Shown here: piece after piece, positions 1 to 5,903 of the stretch
Layout of the letters: each line of letters begins with the position of its first letter
Position numbering within the stretch: the stretch's first letter is position 1
Source: Nesterenkonia sp. Act20
Lineage (GTDB): Bacteria; Actinomycetota; Actinomycetes; Actinomycetales; Micrococcaceae
NCBI RefSeq assembly: GCF_019173455.1
Contig: NZ_JADPQH010000001.1
Location: 806,001 to 870,000, forward strand
Direction: 5' to 3'
Length of the DNA: 64,000 nt
Program-made: the position numbers and the translations under genes
The notes under the pieces: generated by a model
What the model saw: only the letters and a program-made list of their open reading frames with translations
What the model was told of the DNA's origin: nothing
Databases searched by the model: none

Positions 1-1200
1 GGGAAACTCCGTGATGGGGATACCTTCCTTCTCCAGCACCTGCAATGTCCTGGTCCACCGGAACGGGTCCGCCGTGACCTCCAGAACGTTCCACCGCTTG
101 CACGCCGCCCGGATCGCGTCCTCGACTTCCTCCACCGGCACCCGGTAGCTGTCATCGTCACCAGGGGGTTCCCACAGGCCCACCACGTCGAAGTGAGGTT
201 CCATCCCGATACGTGCCACCAGGACACCTGTGGCGTCGCCGTTGAAGGAGCCGTCCAGGGCCAGGACCACGTCCTCCCCCTCCGCGATCTCTTCCCCGGT
301 GTTCATCTCTTCCCACCGACCTTCTGGCAGGAACGCGCCCGTGGTCTCCGTGACAAACTGGCAGAGACGTGCGCGCCGGTAGGTCGCTTCACGGGTCTTC
401 GGGGGAAGCAGCGCCTTGATGGTCGAGATGTTCAGGAAGTCGCCTAGAGCAGGATTCGCCAGCTTCAAGCAGTGGTCACAGTCCACCGGGTGATGTTCAA
501 AACCAGCAGCCGAGAACTCACGCCAGACCAGCGTCGGATCATCCGGGTACTTCCGGTGGTAGTCCCTGAGATTGGTCAGCACGGAGTTGTGAGGATCAGG
601 TCCAGGGGTGCCGATACCGACCATCGTGGAGCGTTCCCGCTTGCCCTGCGCCAGTGCGACGACTTCCCAGACATCCTGTGAGATCACGCCGATCTCGTCC
701 GCCAGGGCGAGTGTGAAGTCCAAACCTTCAAGCGCTTTCGGAGACGCGGGGAGCACCTGGAAGCTTGACCCCCGGGACGGGACCTCTAGCCGGTCTTTGT
801 AGACCTGGACCCGTGAGGAAAGATCCTCATTCAGCTCCACCATCCGGACCGCGACGTTGAAGATGATCTTTGCCTGAGTCTCATTCACCGCGACCACGAC
901 GACCGACGCCCCGACATCTCCCAGCAGCAGGTCATAGAGTCCCCACGCCGACATGAGCGCGCTCTTCCCGGAGCCACGCGGCATCATGAAACCTGCCTGT
1001 ACCGGCATAGGATCTGCGTCCAGGACCGAGCCCACCAGATCGAGTTGCCAGTCCCTCAGCCGCAGCGGAGAGCCCGCCCCGTGGCCCTTCGGCACCATGA
1101 TGAACTTCTCGCAGAACTTCCCAAACCGAGCAGCACCAGACACACGCGGCCTGAACGGGAGCGGAGAGTCATCAACCTGCCCTTTAGGCCCTGCCTTCAT
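1..1200 (-). CDS. Phage terminase large subunit (C-terminus outside window)
   Basis: ATPase-nuclease motor that packages phage DNA into preformed heads. About 400 N-terminal residues are visible; the family is usually 450-550 aa, so the C-terminus lies beyond base 1. Near residue 70 is a Walker A-like MPRGSGKS. A Walker B-like LALADEIG follows near residue 160. A nuclease-type acidic motif (LALDGSFNGD) near residue 305 marks the RNase H-like domain. The ATG at 1200 overlaps the end of the HNH gene by 17 nt, so the two are translationally coupled. HNH next to terminase is typical of HK97-type packaging modules. No small-terminase gene is visible between them. Identification rests on the motifs and the HNH neighbour. 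Confidence 0.88.
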   Translation of the reverse strand, partial: MKAGPKGQVDDSPLPFRPRVSGAARFGKFCEKFIMVPKGHGAGSPLRLRDWQLDLVGSVLDADPMPVQAGFMMPRGSGKSALMSAWGLYDLLLGDVGASVVVVAVNETQAKIIFNVAVRMVELNEDLSSRVQVYKDRLEVPSRGSSFQVLPASPKALEGLDFTLALADEIGVISQDVWEVVALAQGKRERSTMVGIGTPGPDPHNSVLTNLRDYHRKYPDDPTLVWREFSAAGFEHHPVDCDHCLKLANPALGDFLNISTIKALLPPKTREATYRRARLCQFVTETTGAFLPEGRWEEMNTGEEIAEGEDVVLALDGSFNGDATGVLVARIGMEPHFDVVGLWEPPGDDDSYRVPVEEVEDAIRAACKRWNVLEVTADPFRWTRTLQVLEKEGIPITEFP

Positions 1201-1615
1201 GTTCCACCCCCTCTAACTGCGAACCATTCGCATGAGTAATAGCCGATTGGCCTACCGGCCCGCGTCTTGAAAGGGGTTCGGGTGACCCCCCTCCCCCAGG
1301 TCTTGCTTGACCGCGAGCAACATTGCAGGCCGAGCACACAACTCCGCCCGTGTGTTCTAGTCCGATTGGTTTGCCGTTGAAGTGTCGCCACCAGGTTTCT
1401 TCTGTGTGGTCGAGCTGGAGATCCTGTGTGGACCCGCAGTCTGAGCAGAAGGGCTGGAGCTTGCGGGCCTTGCGGGATAGGCGCGCCCAGCGGGAGTCGT
1501 AGCCGCGTGCTGAGCTGCTGGTCTTCTTCGGTCGTTGTGCTTTGCGGACTTCGAGCAGGTGCTCGTCGCAGTAGCTGTTCTGTGATGGCTCTCCACAGCT
1601 GAGGCAGAACTTCAT
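1184..1615 (-). CDS. HNH endonuclease of the packaging module
   Basis: Small nuclease (143 aa) that in HK97-like phages works with the terminase to cut DNA for packaging. A CxxC pair at the N-terminus (CLSCG) and another at CSDCG bracket the core; LQLDHTEE supplies the HNH histidine, and CSACN closes the zinc site. The C-terminal 35 residues are Gly/Ser/Arg-rich and not recognised. The ATG at 1615 is preferred because GGGAGGA lies 8-9 nt before it and because it overlaps the upstream stop codon (ATGA). A longer reading from 1669 lacks these signals. The end overlaps the terminase start. Confidence 0.85.
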   Translation of the reverse strand: MKFCLSCGEPSQNSYCDEHLLEVRKAQRPKKTSSSARGYDSRWARLSRKARKLQPFCSDCGSTQDLQLDHTEETWWRHFNGKPIGLEHTGGVVCSACNVARGQARPGGGGSPEPLSRRGPVGQSAITHANGSQLEGVEHEGRA

Positions 1616-1824
1616 GCTGATTCCTCCCAAGTTGCGGCGCGCTTGGACCAGCAGGAAGGACAAGGACAAGATGTCTCTGTAGCACCTCGATGCGGGCGAG
1701 GCCGCGTGACCATCTCCAAGGCGACAGATGCAAGCGACTCATAAGGTCCACCAGGAGCAAGGTTTGAGATGTAGCTACAGGCACAGGGCCAGTACCCGCA
1801 GCGGAGGCAGGTCACAGTACTCAC
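1612..1824 (-). CDS. Small Cys-rich phage protein, function unknown
   Basis: A 70-residue protein starting with GTG. The N-terminus carries CLRCGYWPCAC, and a second CPCPSC occurs near residue 54, suggesting a small zinc-binding protein. Its start overlaps the previous stop by 4 nt (GTGA), and its own stop overlaps the HNH start by 4 nt (ATGA). This supports expression as part of the early operon, although no family is recognised. It could be an accessory DNA-binding factor or, speculatively, occupy the place of a small terminase. Confidence 0.55.
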   Translation of the reverse strand: MSTVTCLRCGYWPCACSYISNLAPGGPYESLASVALEMVTRPRPHRGATETSCPCPSCWSKRAATWEESA

Positions 1825-2540
1825 GCCGCCCCCTCCCTCATCGCCGGATTCCTGAAGGCGTTGAAGTCGAACGTGGAGGGGCCATCTGGAGCACGATCCA
1901 CCGGGGGATCTCCGAACAACTCATCCGGGCCAGGGGTGTGCGTTGGACGCACATACTCCGGGGGGTGTTCAGTAGACACGCCCTCAGGGGTCGCATTTGA
2001 AATGCGAGCTGATGACGGGGCCGAGGTGATCTCCCCGGTCTGGAGGTCTACTTCTCCTTGTGATTCAGGAACCCCCACTTCCTCTTCCTTGCGCTCTGCC
2101 TCTGCCTTACCTCTGCCTTCAATCGTCCGTGGACTGTCCGTGGACATCCCCTTCCTCTGTGGTGCATGAGGACACTTCCCCGGCTGGCACATGGAGTGGT
2201 CTCCACGTTCATGCCGTCGATCCCGCTGCTTCCGCGTTCGGTCACGTTCAAGCCGGTTCTCCGTGGACGCCCCCATCTGCGCCGCCGAGGTCTGGAACTT
2301 CTGGAAGTCAGCTATCAGGTAGCCGTTATCGTCTTGCTTCCAGAGGCCCAGGTTCACCAGCTCCGCAGCGTGCTCTGTGGAGGAGAACTGCACCAGCGGC
2401 AAGTCCTCGTGGGAGATGAATCCGTCCGTCATGTTGGAGACCGACCAGGCTGTCCCGAGCACGAACTGCCGGAACGCTGGCAGACTGGCCCGCAGTACTC
2501 TCCGGTCGTTCAGATAGTGCGTGGGGAATCGGGAATCCAT
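1821..2540 (-). CDS. Phage replication-type protein (winged-helix N-terminus)
   Basis: A 239-residue protein. The first ~85 residues (MDSRFPTHYLNDRRVLR..., then TDGFISHEDL, LVNLGLW and YLIADF) look like the winged-helix domain found at the start of many actinophage replisome-organiser or DnaT/DnaD-like proteins. The middle (residues ~95-150) is highly charged and the C-terminal ~100 residues are Pro/Glu/Thr-rich and likely disordered. By position between the regulatory genes and the HNH/terminase pair it would be the replication gene of the element. The family match is from memory of similar actinophage proteins; function is inferred. It overlaps both neighbours by 4 nt. Confidence 0.6.
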   Translation of the reverse strand: MDSRFPTHYLNDRRVLRASLPAFRQFVLGTAWSVSNMTDGFISHEDLPLVQFSSTEHAAELVNLGLWKQDDNGYLIADFQKFQTSAAQMGASTENRLERDRTRKQRDRRHERGDHSMCQPGKCPHAPQRKGMSTDSPRTIEGRGKAEAERKEEEVGVPESQGEVDLQTGEITSAPSSARISNATPEGVSTEHPPEYVRPTHTPGPDELFGDPPVDRAPDGPSTFDFNAFRNPAMREGAA

Positions 2541-2944
2541 CAGCCCTCCTGGGGATCTCCTGCGGCGCTGAGATCATCGGCGTGCTCTGCTGCCCAGGCG
2601 TCCATAGCGTCTGCCTTCGCCGTGATCCACTGAGCGAGTTGCCGTGCTCGGAACGTGGACATGTAGATGCCGAGTTCTGAGTCATCGGGCGAGTCCAGCC
2701 GGAGCGAGATCCCCATAGATGCTTCGTCGGGTCCGCCGTCGAGTGAGCTGACGTACATCATTCGTCGTGCGGTGGCCGTGAAGCCTTCGCCGTCCTCGAC
2801 GGTGCCGAACTCCCCGTCCTTCTTTGTGAGGGTGTCGGGATCGGAGTAGTGGAATGGTTCGCCGGTCCCGCATGCCTCTGGACCGCACATGTCGGGATCA
2901 GTGGCGCACCAGTCGGGCTGCCAGGTAGTGAGGTCGGCGCTCAT
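2540..2944 (-). CDS. DUF6907-like phage/actinobacterial protein
   Basis: A 134-residue acidic protein. An N-terminal Cys/His cluster (WCATDPDMCGPEAC, then H) is followed by a beta-rich region and the helical ending LAQWITAKADAMDAWAAEH. This layout resembles the DUF6907 family common in actinobacteria and their phages, for which no function is known. ATGA overlaps at both ends place it inside the early operon. Assignment to the family is tentative. Confidence 0.55.
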   Translation of the reverse strand: MSADLTTWQPDWCATDPDMCGPEACGTGEPFHYSDPDTLTKKDGEFGTVEDGEGFTATARRMMYVSSLDGGPDEASMGISLRLDSPDDSELGIYMSTFRARQLAQWITAKADAMDAWAAEHADDLSAAGDPQEG

Positions 2945-3432
2945 CGGGTCTCACCTGCCATTGCTGCGTGGGCGAGGCTGATAGCGGTCTGTCCGAGGTC
3001 TGCGCCGTAGACGGCGACCTGGGACATGGCGCTGACCAACCGTGACGGGGTGACGCCGATCAGGTCCGACAGGAGAATGATCTCCCTGACGGTCCAGTCA
3101 CTTTCTCCGGTGAGCCGTCGATGGACGGTGCCGCGCCCCAGGGGGGTGCGCTGAACGATGATGTCCTCTGCCTCTACTCCGAGCAGTTCGGTCATGAGGT
3201 CCGCGAGTCCGTGGCTATAGGTCGCAGAACGGATAGAATGTTTCATAGCAGATGCTCCTTCGTGAGTGTCTGAGTTGAGAGCGGCCCGGTGTTCTTGTTT
3301 GGCGACAGGCACCGGGTCGTTTTTTTGTTCAGTGCTTTCGCATCTAACGGTTTCGCAGAAGTACTCATCCTGCGGTGCGCCGTAGTGCCACAGCTCCAAG
3401 CCGCACCGGATGCAATGGACGGTGATCTTCAT
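2941..3432 (-). CDS. Zinc-ribbon plus HTH regulatory protein, with possible internal start
   Basis: A 163-residue protein. Residues 1-30 carry a zinc-ribbon-like CIRCG...CETVRC; residues ~63-163 form a helical domain with an HTH-like stretch (TVHRRLTGESDWTVREIILLSD resembles the recognition part of XRE-type domains). The ATG at 3432 has AAGGTGAG upstream and overlaps the excisionase stop by 4 nt. A second in-frame ATG at 3246 has a strong AAGGAG 8 nt before it, so a 101-residue HTH-only product is likely made as well. Function unknown; a role in control or copy number of the element is inferred. Confidence 0.6.
   Translation of the reverse strand: MKITVHCIRCGLELWHYGAPQDEYFCETVRCESTEQKNDPVPVAKQEHRAALNSDTHEGASAMKHSIRSATYSHGLADLMTELLGVEAEDIIVQRTPLGRGTVHRRLTGESDWTVREIILLSDLIGVTPSRLVSAMSQVAVYGADLGQTAISLAHAAMAGETR
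3255..3260 (-). promoter_or_regulatory. Internal Shine-Dalgarno AAGGAG before ATG 3246
   Basis: AAGGAG is followed by 8 nt and an in-frame ATG (3244-3246) inside the zinc-ribbon/HTH gene. It is a better site than the one at the upstream start and suggests that the C-terminal HTH domain is also produced alone. Confidence 0.55.
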
Positions 3433-3629
3433 GCGCTCACCTTCTTTGCTTCGGCCTCGAACTTCGCATCGATCCAATCGATGACGTCTTGTCTCCGGTA
3501 GAAAACGCGCCGCCCGATCCTCACTGAGGTTGGGCCTGTTCCCATGTGGCGCCAATACCTCCAAGTCGCCTCGGGGATGCCCGTCATGACTTCGTTGTCA
3601 GCTGCGCTCTGCAACGTCTGCTGTTCCAT
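3429..3629 (-). CDS. Excisionase-like MerR/AlpA-type HTH protein
   Basis: A 66-residue protein with a winged HTH of the AlpA/excisionase type: a helix-turn-helix around IPEATWRYWRHMG, then the wing RIGRRVFYRRQDVIDWI. Such proteins direct the integrase toward excision and often act as transcription factors. It is the first gene of the leftward early operon, directly downstream of the operator region. The ATG at 3629 has GGAGAG upstream; a longer in-frame reading to 3836 would run through the operators and the repressor gene and is rejected. Confidence 0.75.
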   Translation of the reverse strand: MEQQTLQSAADNEVMTGIPEATWRYWRHMGTGPTSVRIGRRVFYRRQDVIDWIDAKFEAEAKKVSA

Positions 3630-3648
3630 CTGCTCTCCAAACGCTGGT

Positions 3649-3693
3649 GTTTGCTTACTCAAACAGCGTACCACAGTGTTTGAGCTTTCAAAC
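3649..3693. promoter_or_regulatory. Twin operators GTTTG-N6-CAAAC between repressor and early operon
   Basis: Two 16-bp inverted repeats with identical arms lie at 3649-3664 and 3678-3693, 29 bp apart centre to centre. A leftward promoter can be read as -35 TTTGAA (3692-3687), 16-nt spacer, -10 TACGCT (3670-3665). Its -35 lies in the right operator and its start point falls in the left one. A CAAAC half-site at 3638-3642 adds a further inverted arrangement. This is the expected layout for binding by the adjacent Cro/CI-type repressor. Confidence 0.7.
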
Positions 3694-3716
3694 GTATGTG
3701 TGCAAGAATCAACGCC

Positions 3717-4283
3717 ATGACCCCCAGCCGCAGCAATATCCGCCTGACAGAGGGCGAGCGCTATTTCTCGCAGAACTTGCGTGAGCGGCGCGTCGAGCAG
3801 GGCCTCTCGCAGGACGCTTTGGCCGAATTGATGCAAGAGCAGGGATTCGAAGGCTTCAACCAGATGACGGTTTCGAGGTTGGAGAAGGGAACCCGACCAG
3901 TCCGACTGAGTGAAGCTCGAGCCCTGGCATTCCTCTTGCAGACGAGCACCGAACAGATGTCGATGCCAACCGAGGAAGTCTCAGCCATCAACGACGTGTT
4001 CGCAGCCGCCGATGCAATCGAGACCCTCTACGCAAGCGTTGCGGACCTGAAGATCGATGCCGTCAATCAACGGGCCGTGGGGCAAGACGCGCTGAGGCGA
4101 TTCGATGAGTTCATCGGCAGCGATCAGCTCATACTCCCGCCCAGGACGCGTCACAAGTTGTCCGAAAGTCGTCGGATTATCCAAGAATTTGTGGACGGTG
4201 GTCACCATGAGTTCGTGCGTGAGGTCGACCGACACGTGTCTGAGCATTTCGGTTTCAGGGAGTCGGGCGATGGCGAGCATTGA
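3717..4283 (+). CDS. Cro/CI-type (XRE) repressor of the integrated element
   Basis: A 188-residue protein with an XRE HTH at residues ~14-70 (LRERRVEQGLSQDALAELM, MTVSRLEKGTR) and a helical C-terminal region with no peptidase motif, so it is not a self-cleaving CI. It faces the early operon across two matching operators, the usual arrangement of a lysogeny repressor. The ATG at 3717 is chosen because it leaves the operators outside the gene; an ATG at 3696, 3 nt after the right operator, would add 7 residues. The end overlaps the integrase start by 14 nt, so both are probably on one transcript. Confidence 0.78.
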   Translation: MTPSRSNIRLTEGERYFSQNLRERRVEQGLSQDALAELMQEQGFEGFNQMTVSRLEKGTRPVRLSEARALAFLLQTSTEQMSMPTEEVSAINDVFAAADAIETLYASVADLKIDAVNQRAVGQDALRRFDEFIGSDQLILPPRTRHKLSESRRIIQEFVDGGHHEFVREVDRHVSEHFGFRESGDGEH

Positions 4284-5385
4284 CCGGCGGTCCCTCAAGT
4301 CTGGTGTCACCTGGCGTGTCCGGTGGCGTGACGAGGACGGCAAGCAGAATGCTAAGCACTTTCCCCGCAAGGTGGACGCGCAGCGCTTCAAGACGTCTGT
4401 AGAGACGGACCTGCACACCGGCCGCTATGTCTCCCCGGCCGCCGGTCAGGTGACGTTCCGGGCCTTCTACGAGCAGTGGAGTCAGCATCAGCTCTGGGAG
4501 ACCGGCACCCGCGAAGGGTTTGACCTCGTGGTGAAGCAGGCCGGGTTCACTGACATGCCGCTGGGCAAGATCAAGCGGTCCCACGTCGAGGTGTGGGTGA
4601 AGGCGATGGACACCAGGAAGTTCGCGCCTCAGACGATCAGGAATCGGCTCGGCTGGGCTGGGACGATCTTCCGTGCCGCGATAGCTGACCAGCATCTAGC
4701 CGTAGACCCCTCTGCTGGTGTCAGGACGCCGCGCTTAGCGCCGAAGTCTGAGCGGATGACCATTCCCACCGCCGACGAGGTCAGGACGCTCCTGGAGCAC
4801 TCCCCCGCATGGTTCAAGCCGATGATCGCGCTCGGAGCGTTCGCCGGTCTGAGGATCGGTGAGGTGAACGGGCTCCAGGGTTCAGACGTGGACTTCCTGC
4901 GCCGGACGATCAAGGTGAATCGACAGGTGCAGCGCCGCTCTAATCTGCCGCTGGAGATCCGGGCGCCGAAGTACCAGTCATTCCGGACGATCTCGGCACC
5001 AGCGGGTCTGCTGGAGATCCTGTCTCAGCACATGGAGCAGGTGGGCCTCTATGGGGACGACGGTTGGTTCATGCCGGGACGTGATGGCGGACCCGCATGG
5101 CCGCGCTCGGTGGACTACCACTGGACCCGGACCCGCGAGGCTGCGGGGCTGGCGACGAAGTTCCACAGTCTGCGCCACTTCTACGCCTCCGGGCTGATCG
5201 CGGCAGGGTGCGATGTCGTCACTGTGCAGCACGCTCTCGGCCACAAGTCTGCGTCGGTGACCTTGAACGTCTACAGCCACCTCTGGGAGACCAGCGAGGA
5301 CACTACACGGGCGGCAGCTCAGGGCCTCATGGACGCGGTCCTCAGCTCTGGTGAGGACTCATTGAGGACTCAGGGCACTAGCTGA
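4270..5385 (+). CDS. Tyrosine site-specific integrase
   Basis: A 371-residue phage-type integrase. Residues ~1-60 carry an arm-binding domain (GVTWRVRWRDEDGK), ~65-145 a core-binding domain, and ~165-350 the catalytic domain. Catalytic residues are Arg in FAGLRIGEV, HSLRH (His-x-x-Arg), the His in ALGHKS, and the nucleophile Tyr in NVYSHL. The ATG at 4270 lies inside the repressor's last codons; an earlier in-frame ATG at 4105 would overlap the repressor heavily and lacks homology-like sequence. The 3' end abuts the truncated tadA/cpaF gene, as expected for an integrase next to its attachment site. Confidence 0.92.
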   Translation: MASIDRRSLKSGVTWRVRWRDEDGKQNAKHFPRKVDAQRFKTSVETDLHTGRYVSPAAGQVTFRAFYEQWSQHQLWETGTREGFDLVVKQAGFTDMPLGKIKRSHVEVWVKAMDTRKFAPQTIRNRLGWAGTIFRAAIADQHLAVDPSAGVRTPRLAPKSERMTIPTADEVRTLLEHSPAWFKPMIALGAFAGLRIGEVNGLQGSDVDFLRRTIKVNRQVQRRSNLPLEIRAPKYQSFRTISAPAGLLEILSQHMEQVGLYGDDGWFMPGRDGGPAWPRSVDYHWTRTREAAGLATKFHSLRHFYASGLIAAGCDVVTVQHALGHKSASVTLNVYSHLWETSEDTTRAAAQGLMDAVLSSGEDSLRTQGTS

Positions 5386-5679
5386 GCGTCTGACCTGGAG
5401 CGATGTCCAAATAGTGGCGTTGATCCAGATCTCCTCTATTGAGGTGTCGTCAAGGAGTGGCTGCAGCTCTCCGAAACCGGCGACGGCGTCGACAATGTGC
5501 TTCACCGCTTTCTCGACAGAACCAATGAGGGGCAGCGCAGTCACCATAGAACGGCGGTCGTACTGGGTGACGGCATCTTCCACGAGCTGCCGAACACCAT
5601 AGGGGTCCGCAGCAGGGTCAAGTCCGCGTTGGCGGATCTGTTCCCGCACCTCGTCTTCAACGATCGTCAAAGCGTCCAC
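5359..5679 (-). pseudogene. Truncated N-terminus of a TadA/CpaF secretion ATPase
   Basis: Starting from GTG at 5679, about 88 residues read like the N-terminal domain of CpaF/TadA ATPases that power tight-adherence pili: an ALTIVEDEVRE helix, RGLDPAADPYGVRQLVEDAV, and the hallmark GFGELQPLLDD followed by IEEIWIN. Homology stops abruptly after EEIWIN at about 5416; the remaining ~18 residues are unrelated and overlap the integrase end. The ATPase domain is missing. The simplest reading is that the integrated element split the gene, with the rest at the element's far end outside the window. Confidence 0.75.
5416..5436. other. Probable attachment-site core (right junction) of the integrated element
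   Basis: This 21-bp stretch encodes the EEIWIN segment where tadA/cpaF homology ends, 30 nt beyond the integrase stop. The core must lie at or close to it, since homology is chromosomal on the right and element-derived on the left. The matching copy should occur at the other junction, which is outside the window, so the exact core cannot be set. Confidence 0.5.
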
Positions 5680-5761
5680 CGGCCCGGCCTTGTCTAGGAT
5701 TCCAGCGTGGTGAGATCACGATAACCAGGTATCCGAGGGCCCGCCAGAGATTGTTCAATTC

Positions 5762-5800
5762 CTGTGGACAATTCTCACCTTCCAGGCTCGTTGTCCACAG
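5762..5800. promoter_or_regulatory. Inverted pair of perfect DnaA boxes
   Basis: CTGTGGACAA (5762-5771) and TTGTCCACAG (5791-5800) form a perfect 10-bp inverted repeat with a 19-bp gap. Each arm contains TTGTCCACA, the consensus DnaA box of high-GC actinobacteria. The pair lies in the 224-bp gap between the tadA fragment and the FHA-FtsK gene. No dnaA or dnaN is nearby, so it is not the chromosomal origin; it could be a DnaA-titration or regulatory site. The rest of the gap shows nothing further except the ribosome binding site before 5904. Confidence 0.55.
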
Positions 5801-5903
5801 CTACTCGGACCCGGGCGGGGAGAGAATCGTCCCCTTCTAATCTGAGGCTGGCGCTCTGCCCGTCCAGACGCCCCCGATGATGCGGAGACGAAGGAGGAGT
5901 TGA

